A stretch of 64,000 bases of DNA, from the NCBI RefSeq assembly GCF_023806635.1, contig NZ_JAMTDQ010000044.1:56160-120159 (forward strand), given 5' to 3'. Source of the DNA: Accumulibacter sp. (GTDB lineage: Bacteria > Pseudomonadota > Gammaproteobacteria > Burkholderiales > Rhodocyclaceae). Numbering within the stretch: the first letter of the stretch is position 1; every line of letters starts with the position of its first letter. Shown one piece after another: positions 20,022 through 31,702 of the stretch. Made by a program: the position numbers and the translations under genes. The notes under the pieces were generated by a model, which worked only from the letters and a program-made list of their open reading frames with translations, was not told where the DNA came from and did not search any database.

Positions 20022-20403
20022 GGCGAGTGGTCCCGGAGATGGGACTGGCTAGGATATCGACAGAACGCGAATCTACCACCGATTGGATCGGAAGCGAACC
20101 CGATGGCCGCCGCGGGAGCCGCCATTCCGAACCCGGCACGGCCTGGCGAGGCCTGTTGCGCCGTTGTCGTCGGGAGCTGTCGCCCGGCGCAACCAACCGG
20201 GCGCCACTGCACATCCAACCCCGCCCAAAAGTACCGATAATTTGTATTATGTAAATTACGAGACGACGGGCTACAGCCCATGTCCGCAGAAAGGCCCTTC
20301 GTCCTTGCGTGCGTCCGTGTGCCGCGCCGTCGTTGCCCTGCTTCCTGTGACCCACAAGGCCCTCGGGTCATGTGGCGGACCGCAGCGACCGGTTGTCGCT
20401 GCT
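20022..20403. other. Intergenic region between the hydrolase and acetoacetyl-CoA ligase genes
   Basis: This 380-bp stretch holds no convincing gene. Its middle is unusually AT-rich for this genome, with an inverted repeat TAATTT-N9-AAATTA at 20238-20258 and a small perfect hairpin GGGCT-AC-AGCCC at 20268-20279. Both flanking genes read leftward, so it follows the ligase gene and precedes the hydrolase gene. It may contain the hydrolase promoter, but the AT-rich element is over 200 bp from that start. Confidence 0.5.
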
Positions 20404-22383
<1,980 letters not shown>

Positions 22384-22398
22384 CTCCCCTCCTCCCCC

Positions 22399-22806
22399 TC
22401 AGGCCGGCAACTCGGCCCGCAGCGTTTCGGGAATCGGCACCGACTTGCCGCTTGCGACATCCATCCAGACGATCTTCGAGTCGCCGGTGGCGTGGATCGT
22501 CGGTGATCCCTGCAGGCTGATCTCGTAGTGCGTCGGCACGCTGCTGCGACCCGGATGTCCGCAGTACATCCTGACCTCGACCACCCCGGGATAGTTCAGC
22601 GGGACCTGGAAAGTGCAACTGGCGTTGATGATCACGGGAGCCGAGCCATGCGGCATGATCCGGAAGCCGAGCCGCTCGAGAAACTCGACGCGGGCCTGCT
22701 CCATGTAGCGAAAATAAACCGTGTTGTTGACGTGCCCGTAAGCATCCATGTCGCCCCAACGGATGGGGATCAGGCAGGTATGGACGAGCTTTCTCTGATT
22801 CTGCAT
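22399..22806 (-). CDS. Acyl-CoA thioesterase, hot-dog fold (4HBT family)
   Basis: A 135-aa hot-dog thioesterase with the family signature IRWGDMDAYGHVNNTVYFRYMEQAR (about residues 15-39); the Asp in WGDMD is the catalytic residue of 4-hydroxybenzoyl-CoA-type enzymes. It starts at 22806. Its position 15 bp before the acetoacetyl-CoA ligase start and after the acyl-CoA dehydrogenase suggests one acyl-CoA turnover operon. Confidence 0.88.
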   Translation of the reverse strand: MQNQRKLVHTCLIPIRWGDMDAYGHVNNTVYFRYMEQARVEFLERLGFRIMPHGSAPVIINASCTFQVPLNYPGVVEVRMYCGHPGRSSVPTHYEISLQGSPTIHATGDSKIVWMDVASGKSVPIPETLRAELPA

Positions 22807-22916
22807 GGTCTTTTCCAGGATGTTGGCGGCGGTCTCGCCCGCACAGGGTCGCCTGCCCACTCCCGCCACCGTTTCTGCCGGTCTGGCGGCGGGAGTGCTG
22901 CCGGCGGAGCCACTTA

Positions 22917-24710
22917 TCAGAACATGTCTTCCGGCAGCGCAAGCACACCGGCGGCACCGTCGATCACGCTGCTGGCGAGACCACTGGCCTGCGACAACAC
23001 GTGGTCGGCATAGAAGCGGGCGGTACCGATCTTCGCCGGGTAGAACGGGTCGGCATCGCCGGCATCGATCTTCGCCTGCGCGACCAGCGCGGCACGCGCC
23101 ATCTGCCAGCCACCCGCAACGATACCGAGCAGGGTCAGGAACGGCACGGCGCCGGCGGACGCGGCGCGGACATCCTTGCCATAATTGGCGACGAGCCACT
23201 CACCTGCCGCGGCGAGCGCATCGATCGCCGCCGAAAAACGTCGCTGCAGCGCGGCGAAGTCATCGCCCGAACGAGCGCCGAGTTCGCCGGCAACGCCGCG
23301 CATCAGACCGATGACCGCGTGCAACGTCGCCCCCCCTTCGCGCGCCATCTTGCGGCCGATGAGGTCGTTGGCCTGGATGCCCGTCGTTCCCTCGTAGATC
23401 GTCGAGATCTGCGCGTCCCGCAGATGCTGCGCCGCCCCGGTTTCCTCGACGTAGCCCATGCCGCCGTGTACCTGGACGCCGATCGAAGCCATGCTGACGC
23501 CGGACTCGGTGCTCCAGCCCTTGACGACGGGAATCATCAGGTCGACGAAAGCCTGGCTGCGCTTGCGCTCGCCCGCGTCCGGATGGTGCACGGCGGCATC
23601 GTGTGCCGCCGCCACGACGTACGCCAGCGCCCGCGTCGCTTCGGCCCGCGATTTCATGGTCATCAACATGCGGCGCACATCCGGATGCCGGATGATCGGC
23701 ACCTTCGGCCCGCCGCGCACGCCGATGTCGGTGCACTGGATGCGATCGCGAGCGTAGTCGCGCGCACGCTGGTAGGCCCTCTCGCAAGCCGCGACACCCT
23801 CCAGCCCGACGCCGAAACGGGCGGCATTCATCATGATGAACATGTACTCGAGGCCGCGATTCTCCTCGCCGACCAGATAGCCCACTGCCCCCGAATGGTC
23901 GCCGAAGGCCATGATCGCCGTCGGGCTGGCATGGATTCCGAGCTTGTGCTCGATCGACACGCAGTACGCGTCGTTGCGCGCGCCCAGGCTGCCGTCCGCG
24001 TTGACCATGAACTTCGGTACGATGAACAGTGATATCCCCTTCACCCCTTCCGGTGCGGTCGGCGTCCGCGCCAGGACGAGATGGATGATGTTCTCCGCCA
24101 GGTCGTGTTCGCCGTAGGTGATGAAGATCTTCTGTCCGCAGATCCGGTAGCTGCCGTCGGCCTGCGGTTCGGCGCGGGTGCGGACGGCGGCGAGGTCGGA
24201 ACCGGCATTCGGCTCGGTCAGGTTCATCGTTCCGGTCCATACGCCACTGACCATCTTCTCGACGTAGACCCGTTTCAGTTCTTCGCTGCCGGAGAGGACC
24301 AGTGCTTCGATCGCGCCACTGGTCAGCAGCGGGCAGAGCGAAAAGGAATGATTGGCAGACTTCCACATCTCGCCGACCGCAGCCGCAACCACCTTCGGCA
24401 GTCCTTGCCCGCCCCACTCGGGCTCGCTGCCGAGCGCCGTCCACCCGCTCTCGGCGAACAGCCGGTAGGCCTCCTTGAAGCCGGCAGGCATGGTCACCGT
24501 CTTGTCGTGCCAGCGGGCGCCTTCCTGGTCACCCGGCCAGTTGAGCGGCGACAGGACTTCCTCGGCAAAGCGCGCCGCCTCCTCGAGAATGGCGTCGACG
24601 AGGTCCGGGGTCGCTTCCTCGCAACCAGGCAGTTGCGCTACCTGCTCGAGTCCGGCAAGTTCCTTGAGGACGAATTGCATGTCGCGCACCGGGGCAATGT
24701 ATTCACTCAT
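22917..24710 (-). CDS. Acyl-CoA dehydrogenase, ~600-residue type
   Basis: A 597-aa FAD enzyme of the long acyl-CoA dehydrogenase subgroup with an N-terminal extension and a C-terminal helical domain. Visible are MNLTEPNAGSDLAAVRTRA (FAD/substrate loop, about residue 163), KIFITYGEHD, VQVHGGMGYVEETGAAQ and STIYEGTTGIQANDL, whose glutamate is the likely catalytic base. The length resembles DmdC/FadE-like enzymes. It would pass electrons to the EtfAB encoded 3 kb upstream on the same strand. Confidence 0.92.
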   Translation of the reverse strand: MSEYIAPVRDMQFVLKELAGLEQVAQLPGCEEATPDLVDAILEEAARFAEEVLSPLNWPGDQEGARWHDKTVTMPAGFKEAYRLFAESGWTALGSEPEWGGQGLPKVVAAAVGEMWKSANHSFSLCPLLTSGAIEALVLSGSEELKRVYVEKMVSGVWTGTMNLTEPNAGSDLAAVRTRAEPQADGSYRICGQKIFITYGEHDLAENIIHLVLARTPTAPEGVKGISLFIVPKFMVNADGSLGARNDAYCVSIEHKLGIHASPTAIMAFGDHSGAVGYLVGEENRGLEYMFIMMNAARFGVGLEGVAACERAYQRARDYARDRIQCTDIGVRGGPKVPIIRHPDVRRMLMTMKSRAEATRALAYVVAAAHDAAVHHPDAGERKRSQAFVDLMIPVVKGWSTESGVSMASIGVQVHGGMGYVEETGAAQHLRDAQISTIYEGTTGIQANDLIGRKMAREGGATLHAVIGLMRGVAGELGARSGDDFAALQRRFSAAIDALAAAGEWLVANYGKDVRAASAGAVPFLTLLGIVAGGWQMARAALVAQAKIDAGDADPFYPAKIGTARFYADHVLSQASGLASSVIDGAAGVLALPEDMF

Positions 24711-24765
24711 CTGTTTCTCCTTTCATGGCTGTTGTCGGAATCTCTGTCGGGGCAGTCCGGGATGC

Positions 24766-26565
24766 TCAGTGGGAAACTTCACGCGCCGCTGCGAGATCGA
24801 TCAGGAAGAGGATCTCCTCGGCGACCGGCAACGGAAAGCCCTTGCGCTTGCCCTGCCGGTTGTCACGCAGAAGGTTCTCGAGATAGCCGAGGCACTCGGG
24901 TTTTCCCCACAGGGCGACGATTTCGTCACGCAGGCGCGGGACGTCCTCGAGCGTGCGGGCCTTGGCGGCGGCGCCGGCAAGGGGAATCAGCTCCAGTTCG
25001 CCGCTCACTTTTTCGTTCTCCCAGGCCAGGATCTCGACGTTGAAGTTGCGGTTGAGCTTGACCGTCAGCGCCTCGAACTCCTCCCGCATGCCGTTGCGCT
25101 GGTAGAGATGCAGCAGCCGGATCCATGGCCTGGCCGATTCCTGCGGCAGGGCCGCTATATACTCCTCGAGCGTTCTCGCGGCGCCGCTGACCCGCCCAAA
25201 GGACAGCATGATCTCCGCCAACTCGATCGCCGGTGAGGCGCCCCCCAGGCCTTGATCGGGCGGCAGGAGCGCTGCCGCCACCGTCGGCGGTGCTGCGTCG
25301 CCCCCTTCTGCGACCGCCGGGGCAACTGTCGCTGCCACGGGTACGGGTGCGGGTAGGGGTACGGGTGCGGGTACGTGTGCGGGAAGAGGGACGGCGGTGC
25401 GGCGCTGCGGCGCCTCGATGGGAACAGCCGCTGCCGCCGCCGGCGTCAGCGAGAACTGATGTCTGTCGTTCGTCGTTCCTGCAGCCGCTTGTTCGCTCTC
25501 CCCCCCAAGCTGCTCGACGGTCGCATTGCGATGGCGGCGGAAGAGAAACAGCGCGACCAGCAGAACCAGTACCAGCAAGCCGTAGAACAGCCAGTGTTCT
25601 TCTTCGGCAGTGGCGGGCGCTGCCGGCTGTGTCCGCACGACGCGCGGCGGCTCGTTCGTTGCTGACGCAGCCGACGCCGGCGTGTTCGCTGCGGCGCTTG
25701 GCGCAGCGCCCTGGGCAGCCGCGCCGGGCGGCGAACCCGCTGACCCGGCGACCGCCCCCGAAGGCCGCGGCTCGCCGGCCGCATCGCCACCCGGGAGGGC
25801 CGCCGCACCACCCTGCAGTTTCTCTGCCGCTCTCTTCAGCTCGGCGACGTTGGCTTCGAGCCACGCCAGCTTGTTGCTCATCGCCTCCTGGTCGTCGGCT
25901 GGGTCGTTGAGCATTGCGAGCGCCCGTTGTTCGAGACGCAGCAGTTCTCTTCCCAGTTCGCTCGCCGGTACGGGCTCGGACAACTCGTCGCTCGACACCA
26001 GTGGGGCGGCTTCTCCCTTCGCTGGCGACCCGCGAGCGGCGCGCCCGCCCTCGCCGGTGGTCGCCGGCGATCGCCGCGGCGGAAGAGCGTCCGCTGGCCG
26101 CGGTGCATCCGGGAGTGCGCCCAGCGTGCCATTGCCCTGCGCTGATGCCTTTGGTGCAACCGGACTGCGCACTGGCGCCGCCGCCAAGGCACCAGTCGGG
26201 TCCGCGAGCAGGATCGTGTACTCTCTGCTGGCCGTCGAGGCGCATTCCGAGCGAACCGCCAGCCGCACGGCCGGGTCGGCGATCGCTGCCCGGGAGACGA
26301 TGCTCAAGCGGCCCTGCCCACCCTCGCGCCGATAGCTGAGGCGCGCATCGGTGATCCACGGCAGATCATCGCTGGCCGACTGCGGTCGGAAGAGCTTCAG
26401 GCAGGCGGGGTCGAAGCGCTCGGCCGGGTGCTCGTTGACCTCGATCTCGGCCTGCAGCACCTGGCCAACGCGCGCCGAACTGCGCAGCTCCCCGAGCATG
26501 ATGGCATGGCTCGGGGAACCGCCGACGGCGAGCAGCAGGATGAGGAACGGCACGCCGGCACGCAT
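24766..26565 (-). CDS. FimV-family type IV pilus / polarity protein
   Basis: A 599-aa protein with a signal peptide (MRAGVPFLILLLAVGGSPSHA) followed by the FimV N-terminal domain (IMLGELRSSARVGQVLQAEIEV). A Pro/Ala-rich linker with a coiled coil (AMSNKLAWLEANVAELKRAAEKL) follows, then a single transmembrane helix (WLFYGLLVLVLLVALFLF). The cytoplasmic TPR-like tail reads IELAEIMLSFGRVSGAARTLEEYI. FimV organises pilus and polar complexes. I prefer the start at 26565 because it gives a clean signal peptide; an in-frame start at 26634 overlaps the upstream gene. Confidence 0.85.
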   Translation of the reverse strand: MRAGVPFLILLLAVGGSPSHAIMLGELRSSARVGQVLQAEIEVNEHPAERFDPACLKLFRPQSASDDLPWITDARLSYRREGGQGRLSIVSRAAIADPAVRLAVRSECASTASREYTILLADPTGALAAAPVRSPVAPKASAQGNGTLGALPDAPRPADALPPRRSPATTGEGGRAARGSPAKGEAAPLVSSDELSEPVPASELGRELLRLEQRALAMLNDPADDQEAMSNKLAWLEANVAELKRAAEKLQGGAAALPGGDAAGEPRPSGAVAGSAGSPPGAAAQGAAPSAAANTPASAASATNEPPRVVRTQPAAPATAEEEHWLFYGLLVLVLLVALFLFRRHRNATVEQLGGESEQAAAGTTNDRHQFSLTPAAAAAVPIEAPQRRTAVPLPAHVPAPVPLPAPVPVAATVAPAVAEGGDAAPPTVAAALLPPDQGLGGASPAIELAEIMLSFGRVSGAARTLEEYIAALPQESARPWIRLLHLYQRNGMREEFEALTVKLNRNFNVEILAWENEKVSGELELIPLAGAAAKARTLEDVPRLRDEIVALWGKPECLGYLENLLRDNRQGKRKGFPLPVAEEILFLIDLAAAREVSH

Positions 26566-26608
26566 CAGGTCTGCTCGCACGGGCGCAGCCAGGCGCTTCT
26601 CGGTGGAC

Positions 26609-27274
26609 TCATTTGCCTCCAGGAAAGAGTGCATCGCTGCCGTCTGCCAGCAACTGCGGTCGATATACAGCCAGCAGCGTGCTCAGCATACCCGACAGCC
26701 AGGCCTCTGAGAAAGCGAGCAGGAAAAAGTACGGCAGGTAGTCGTCCGCCAGGTATTGGCCGCTGTAGGCACCCGCAAGCGCGAACACCAGGCTCGATAC
26801 CAGACCGACCGCGAGGACGGCCAGTGCAGCGGTGAAGAATCCCTTGCAGAAGATGAACACGAACAGGTGGCCCGGCAGCAGGCGGTCGACCAGACGGTGG
26901 CCCGTGTGGCTGACGCCGACACCGACACCCGCCATGAGGACGGCATTGAGAGCGAATGCCTGCCAACCCGCGGCGCCGTTCAGCGTGACACCGAGCAGAA
27001 CCACGCTCAGGCCAAGAAAGGCAAGCTGCCAGCCAAAGCAGAGAGTGAAGACCGTCGCCCCGAGCAGGTGGAGGGACAGGCCGGGCTTGACCCCGGCCTG
27101 CAGCTGCCAGAGCAGGATCAACGCGACGATCATCGCGAGGAAGGCATTCAGACGCGAACTGTCGAGCAGCACGCGCCATCGTGCCTGCCTCGCTGCGATC
27201 ACCGTCGCAACGACGAAGGGCATCCACGCAACCAGCGTCCAGCCGGTGTCGAGCAATCCGTCCGGCAAGTTCAT
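26609..27274 (-). CDS. Energy-coupling factor transporter permease, CbiM-like (COG3235)
   Basis: A 221-aa membrane protein with about six hydrophobic helices. It begins MNLPDGLLDTGW, a conserved start in this group, and contains VSHTGHRLVDRLLPGHLFVFIFCKGFF with histidines that could bind metal. CbiM-type proteins are S-components for Ni or Co uptake; no ATPase or T-component is encoded nearby, so the transported ion is unknown. It lies between etfA and fimV on the same strand. Confidence 0.78.
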   Translation of the reverse strand: MNLPDGLLDTGWTLVAWMPFVVATVIAARQARWRVLLDSSRLNAFLAMIVALILLWQLQAGVKPGLSLHLLGATVFTLCFGWQLAFLGLSVVLLGVTLNGAAGWQAFALNAVLMAGVGVGVSHTGHRLVDRLLPGHLFVFIFCKGFFTAALAVLAVGLVSSLVFALAGAYSGQYLADDYLPYFFLLAFSEAWLSGMLSTLLAVYRPQLLADGSDALFPGGK

Positions 27275-27298
27275 GCTGCCTGCCCTGGCCGTCTCCGC

Positions 27299-28231
27299 TC
27301 AGCCGAGTTCCGCCTGCAGCACCGGCACGACTTCAAAGAGGTCGGCCACCAGGCCATAATCGGCAACCTGGAAGATCGGCGCCTCGGCATCCTTGTTGAT
27401 GGCGACGATGATCTTGCTGTCCTTCATTCCGGCGAGATGCTGGATGGCGCCGGAGATGCCGACGGCAATGTAGAGTTGCGGGGCGACGATCTTGCCCGTC
27501 TGCCCGACCTGATAGTCGTTCGGCACGAAGCCGGCGTCGACCGCCGCGCGCGAAGCGCCGAGCGCTGCCCCGAGCCTGTCCGCCAGCGGCTCCAGCAGGC
27601 GATGGAAATTCTCGCCGTTGCCCATGCCGCGGCCACCCGCCACGATCACCTTGGCCGCCGTCAGCTCCGGCCGCTCGGACTTGGTCAGTTCGCGCCCCAG
27701 CGTGCGGCTCAGGCCGAGATCGGCAGCCGCAGGCAGCGTCTCGACGGGCGCGCTGCCGCCCTCTGCTGCCGCCTCGAAAGCCGTCGCGCGCACCGTGATG
27801 ACCTTCACGGGATCGATCGACTGGACGGTGGCGACGACGTTGCCGGCGTAGATCGGGCGGACGAAGGTGTCAGCGGACTCGATTCCCGAGATCTCCGAGA
27901 TCTGTGCCACATCGAGCAGCGCCGCGACGCGGGGCATGCAGTTCTTGCCGCTGGTTGTCGCTGCCGCCAGCAGATGCGAGTAGGAAGCGGCAATGCTCAC
28001 CAGCAGTGCCGCGACGTTCTCCGGCGACTGGTCGGCATAATGCGGTGCGTCGCTCAGCAGTACCTTGTCGACGCCGCTGATCCGCGCCGCTTCTGCAGCG
28101 GCGGCGGCGCAGTTGCTGCCAGCCACCAGCAGATGGATCTCGCCACCGAGTTTCGTCGCCGCGGTCACGGCATGGAGGGTCGCCGCCTTGATCGAGGTAT
28201 TGTCGTGTTCAGCAATAACGAGAATGGCCAT
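27299..28231 (-). CDS. etfA: Electron transfer flavoprotein alpha subunit
   Basis: A 310-aa EtfA/FixB protein. The N-terminal nucleotide-binding domain starts [11 protein letters not shown]. The C-terminal FAD domain has [56 protein letters not shown] and [12 protein letters not shown], all diagnostic. With EtfB it carries electrons from acyl-CoA dehydrogenases to ETF:ubiquinone oxidoreductase. It starts 2 bp after the etfB stop. Confidence 0.95.
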   Translation of the reverse strand: MAILVIAEHDNTSIKAATLHAVTAATKLGGEIHLLVAGSNCAAAAAEAARISGVDKVLLSDAPHYADQSPENVAALLVSIAASYSHLLAAATTSGKNCMPRVAALLDVAQISEISGIESADTFVRPIYAGNVVATVQSIDPVKVITVRATAFEAAAEGGSAPVETLPAAADLGLSRTLGRELTKSERPELTAAKVIVAGGRGMGNGENFHRLLEPLADRLGAALGASRAAVDAGFVPNDYQVGQTGKIVAPQLYIAVGISGAIQHLAGMKDSKIIVAINKDAEAPIFQVADYGLVADLFEVVPVLQAELG

Positions 28232-28233
28232 GG

Positions 28234-28983
28234 TCAGATCACCTTTGCTTCAGTCTTGAGTTTCAGTACCAGATCGGCGGCATCGGCCACCTTGATGCCG
28301 GCTGAGCGCTTGGGCGGCTCGGCCGCTTTCACGGTCTTCAGTCGCGGCGTGACATCAACCCCGAGAGCGGCCGGACTGGTTGTCTCGAGCGGCTTCTTCT
28401 TCGCTTTCATGATGTTCGGCAGGGTCGCGTAACGCGGCTCGTTGAGGCGCAGGTCGCTGGTGACGACGGCGGGCAGGACGACCTCGATGTTCTCCAGACC
28501 GCCGTCGATCTCACGGGTCACGGTGGCCGTCTGGGCGGAGACGACGACCTTCGACGCAAAAGTCGCCTGTGGCCAACCCAGCAGACCCGCGAGCATCTGG
28601 CCGGTCTGGTTGGCGTCGTCGTCGATCGCCTGCTTGCCGCAGACGACCATCTGCGGCTGCTCCCTGGCGCACACCGCCTGCAGCAGCTTGGCGACAGCCA
28701 GCGGCTGCAGTTCGACATCGGTCTGGATCAGGATGCCGCGATCGGCACCAATCGCCATCGCCGTGCGCAGGGTCTCCTGACAGTTGGCAACGCCCGCCGA
28801 GACCACCACCACCTCGGTCGCGATGCCTGCCTCCTTGAGACGCACCGCCTCCTCGACGGCGATCTCGTCGAAGGGATTCATGGACATCTTGACGTTGGCC
28901 AGATCGACATCGCTGCCATCCGGCTTGACGCGAACCTTGACGTTGTAATCCACCACCCGTTTGACTGGAACGAGGACTTTCAC
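28234..28983 (-). CDS. etfB: Electron transfer flavoprotein beta subunit
   Basis: A 249-aa EtfB/FixA protein: [18 protein letters not shown] at the N-terminus, [33 protein letters not shown] (AMP-binding region) and [29 protein letters not shown], the recognition loop for dehydrogenases. The start is GTG 28983, preceded by AAGGAGAAG; the frame stays open upstream to 29094 but conservation begins at the GTG. Confidence 0.95.
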   Translation of the reverse strand: MKVLVPVKRVVDYNVKVRVKPDGSDVDLANVKMSMNPFDEIAVEEAVRLKEAGIATEVVVVSAGVANCQETLRTAMAIGADRGILIQTDVELQPLAVAKLLQAVCAREQPQMVVCGKQAIDDDANQTGQMLAGLLGWPQATFASKVVVSAQTATVTREIDGGLENIEVVLPAVVTSDLRLNEPRYATLPNIMKAKKKPLETTSPAALGVDVTPRLKTVKAAEPPKRSAGIKVADAADLVLKLKTEAKVI

Positions 28984-29074
28984 TTTCTTCTCCTTGATCA
29001 CTACACGCAATGCGATGCCACGCGTCGTCCTGCAGGCGACGTCTGACACTCCCGAATTCTGGCCATACCACACA

Positions 29075-29110
29075 CCGTACCGTATCGTATGCATGGCGTA
29101 CGGTACCGTA
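29075..29110. promoter_or_regulatory. Paired palindromic sites in the etfB / TetR divergent region
   Basis: The region holds a perfect 12-bp palindrome TACGGTACCGTA at 29099-29110 and a second, imperfect copy (TACCGTATCGTA) at 29078-29089, 21 bp apart. They lie between the divergent etfB and TetR genes, about 90 bp from each start. Two similar dyads on one helix face are typical of TetR-family operators. The assignment to the adjacent regulator is inference. Confidence 0.5.
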
Positions 29111-29198
29111 TGGAGTGCTGGTTGTCAAGACTGCGGTCGGCAGCTTTGGGTTCAGGCTGATAATATTGCCTGACGCGCGCGTTTCAGGAAAGGACCAG

Positions 29199-29807
29199 AT
29201 GACGATGAAGCACCGGAACATCAGACCGCGTGCTGCGCTTGGCCGCAACGAGTGGATTCAGGCGGCGATCGACAACCTTGCCGAGCAGGGCGTCAACGGC
29301 ATGCGGGTCGAAGTCCTGGCGAAGACCTTTGGCGTCACCAAGGGCAGTTTCTACTGGCATTTCAGGGATCGCAACGACCTCGTCGAAGCAGTTCTGCAAG
29401 TCTGGCGAGACGGCCGCATCCAGGACATCGAAAAGCAGACCGTCGCCACGCCGGGCGCGGAGGAGCAGCAACTGCTGCATCTGATCGACATCTACTCGGC
29501 CACTCGCAACCGCAAGGGGATCTCCATCGAACTGGCCGTACGGGAATGGGCCCGGCGCGATGCGCAGGCGGCGGCGATCGTCGCGGAGGTCGATACCTGG
29601 CGTCTCGAAGCGACGCGCAAGCTGTTCGTCGCCCTCGGTTGCTCCGAGGAAGTTGCGAAGAGCCGCAGCCTGCTCCTCTACGCCTATGTCTTCGGGCAGA
29701 GTCTGATGGCTTGCGAGAACTACGATGTGCGCATCGCCGAGTTCAAGCGCTGGATCGCCGAACTGATCGTTCGTCAGCGCCAGGAACAGCCTGGCACCGC
29801 CACCTGA
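29199..29807 (+). CDS. TetR/AcrR family transcriptional regulator
   Basis: A 202-aa regulator with the N-terminal TetR helix-turn-helix (IDNLAEQGVNGMRVEVLAKTFGVTKGSFYWHFRDRNDLVEAVL, residues about 19-62, cited here as the domain span) and a C-terminal ligand domain. AGGAAAGGA precedes ATG 29199; a second ATG lies two codons later. Divergence from etfBA suggests control of fatty-acid oxidation, as PsrA/FadR-type TetR proteins do, but the ligand is unknown. Confidence 0.88.
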   Translation: MTMKHRNIRPRAALGRNEWIQAAIDNLAEQGVNGMRVEVLAKTFGVTKGSFYWHFRDRNDLVEAVLQVWRDGRIQDIEKQTVATPGAEEQQLLHLIDIYSATRNRKGISIELAVREWARRDAQAAAIVAEVDTWRLEATRKLFVALGCSEEVAKSRSLLLYAYVFGQSLMACENYDVRIAEFKRWIAELIVRQRQEQPGTAT

Positions 29808-29846
29808 CAACACCACCGTCCATTTCTCGTTGCCGGAGTTCGCCCG

Positions 29847-31361
29847 ATGCCGCAAGCCAGTGCCAGCCCGCAGTTGATCCTCGCTCTCGACCAGGGTACG
29901 ACCAGCTCGCGGGCGATTCTCTTCGCTCGTGACGGGACGGTTCGCGGTGTCGCCCAGCAGGAGTACGCACAGCACTATCCGCAGCCGGGGTGGGTCGAAC
30001 ACGACGCCAACGACATCTGGCGGACGCAATTGGCCGTCGCCCGCGGGGTCCTTCGCGAGCACGGTGTCGACGCCGGCCAGTTGGCCGCCGTCGGCATCAC
30101 CAACCAGCGCGAGACCAGCGTCCTCTGGGACCGTGCCAGCGGCGAGCCCTTGCACCGGGCGATCGTCTGGCAGGACCGGCGGACTGCCCGGGCATGTGAT
30201 GCGCTGCGTGCCGCCGGTCATGCGGAGCGCTTTCGCCAGCGAACGGGGCTGGTGGTCGATGCGTATTTTTCAGGCACCAAGCTGAAGTGGCTGCTCGACA
30301 ACATTGCCGGTGCCCGCGCCCGCGCCGAGCGCGGCGAGCTCGCCTTTGGCACGATCGATTGCTGGCTGGCATGGAAGCTGTCCGCTGGTCGCGCGCACGT
30401 CACCGATCCGTCGAACGCCGCGCGTACCATGCTCTTCGACATTCGCCGCTGCTGCTGGGATGAGGAACTGCTCGCGCTGCTCGACATTCCGCCGGCAGTA
30501 CTGCCGCAGGTGGTCGACAGCAGTGGCCTCATCACGACGACCGCCAGCGACCTCCTCGGCGCCGAGGTGCCGCTCGCCGGCATCGCCGGCGACCAGCAGG
30601 CGGCGACCTTCGGTCAGGCCTGCCTCGCGCACGGCATGGCGAAGAACACCTACGGCACCGGCTGTTTCCTGCTGCTGAATACCGGCAACGAGGCGATGGA
30701 CTCGCACCACCGCATGCTGGCGACGATCGGCTGGCGGCTGCGCGAGCGGACGACCTACCTCCTCGAAGGCAGTGTCTTCATGGGCGGCGCCGTCGTGCAG
30801 TGGCTGCGCGACGGTCTCGGCATGATTTCCAGCTCCGGCGAGATCGAGGCGCTGGCCTCGTCGGTTCCCGACAACGGGGGCGTCTACCTCGTGCCGGCGC
30901 ACACCGGGCTCGGCGCGCCGTACTGGGATCCGTATGCGCGCGGCGCATTGCTGGGCATGACGCGCGGTACCAGCCGCGCCCACGTCGCGCGTGCGGCGCT
31001 CGAAGCGATCGCCTTCCAGAGCGCCGAGGTCCTCAGCGCGATGCAACTCGACTGCGGGCAGCCGCTGCGTGAGCTGCGGGTCGACGGTGGAGCTGCCGCC
31101 AACAACCTGCTGCTGCAGTTCCAGGCCGACCTGCTCGGCGTCCCCGTCGTGCGCCCGCGCATCACCGAAACGACCGCGCTCGGCGCGGCCTATCTCGCCG
31201 GACTGGCGGTCGGCTTCTGGCACGACGAGGCGGAACTGGCTGCGTTGTGGAACGCCGAGAGGCGTTTCGAGCCCACCATGTCCGCCGACCAGCGGACAGC
31301 GCTGCTCGCGGGATGGCGGCGCGCGGTGGAGCGCAGTCGCGACTGGGCGACTGCCGACTGA
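29847..31361 (+). CDS. glpK: Glycerol kinase
   Basis: A 504-aa FGGY kinase of standard GlpK length. It shows [15 protein letters not shown] at the N-terminus, [14 protein letters not shown], the FGGY signature 1 region ([13 protein letters not shown]), [28 protein letters not shown] and [23 protein letters not shown]. It phosphorylates glycerol to glycerol-3-phosphate. No glpF or glpD is adjacent. Confidence 0.94.
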   Translation: MPQASASPQLILALDQGTTSSRAILFARDGTVRGVAQQEYAQHYPQPGWVEHDANDIWRTQLAVARGVLREHGVDAGQLAAVGITNQRETSVLWDRASGEPLHRAIVWQDRRTARACDALRAAGHAERFRQRTGLVVDAYFSGTKLKWLLDNIAGARARAERGELAFGTIDCWLAWKLSAGRAHVTDPSNAARTMLFDIRRCCWDEELLALLDIPPAVLPQVVDSSGLITTTASDLLGAEVPLAGIAGDQQAATFGQACLAHGMAKNTYGTGCFLLLNTGNEAMDSHHRMLATIGWRLRERTTYLLEGSVFMGGAVVQWLRDGLGMISSSGEIEALASSVPDNGGVYLVPAHTGLGAPYWDPYARGALLGMTRGTSRAHVARAALEAIAFQSAEVLSAMQLDCGQPLRELRVDGGAAANNLLLQFQADLLGVPVVRPRITETTALGAAYLAGLAVGFWHDEAELAALWNAERRFEPTMSADQRTALLAGWRRAVERSRDWATAD

Positions 31362-31440
31362 TCAACCGCGGGGAGACACGCCAGGCAGCCTGCCCGGGTG
31401 CATCACGTCTGCGTGGCCACCGCGGACCGTCGGGCTGCGG

Positions 31441-31453
31441 GGGGCGAAGCCCC
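31441..31453. terminator. Terminator-like hairpin between convergent glpK and the PEP-CTERM gene
   Basis: A perfect GGGGC-GAA-GCCCC stem-loop lies between two convergent genes, where termination is expected. There is no T-tract on either side, so intrinsic termination is uncertain. Confidence 0.3.
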
Positions 31454-31485
31454 AGCGCCCCGCCCACCCGCGAACCGCGCCAGAA

Positions 31486-31632
31486 TCAGGGCTTGCGGCC
31501 CCGCGCCAGCCACATCGCCGCAGCCGCCAGCGCGAGCAGGCTCAGGGACTCCGGCTCGGGAAGCGGGCTGACGACCGCCAACGCGGGTGCCGAAACGGAC
31601 AACAGAAGGGCAAGCAACGGCAGAGCACGCAT
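31486..31632 (-). CDS. Minimal PEP-CTERM sorting-signal protein (48 aa)
   Basis: The small frame has a strong ribosome site (GGGGAGGAG) before ATG 31632. Residues 1-19 form a signal peptide (MRALPLLALLLSVSAPALA). Residues 23-48 are a full PEP-CTERM signal: PLPEPESLSLL, a hydrophobic stretch, and the basic end ARGRKP. Only about three residues separate the two, so the mature protein would be almost nothing beyond the sorting signal. PEP-CTERM proteins are processed by exosortase (EpsH) in exopolysaccharide-making bacteria; no exosortase is in the window. It could be a truncated gene, but the intact RBS argues against decay. Confidence 0.65.
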   Translation of the reverse strand: MRALPLLALLLSVSAPALAVVSPLPEPESLSLLALAAAAMWLARGRKP

Positions 31633-31702
31633 GGCAATCTCCTCCCCGTGAAGTGAATCCTTGGCTCGGCTCCCACTGGCGCCGCTACTGGACCGTCTGC
31701 CG

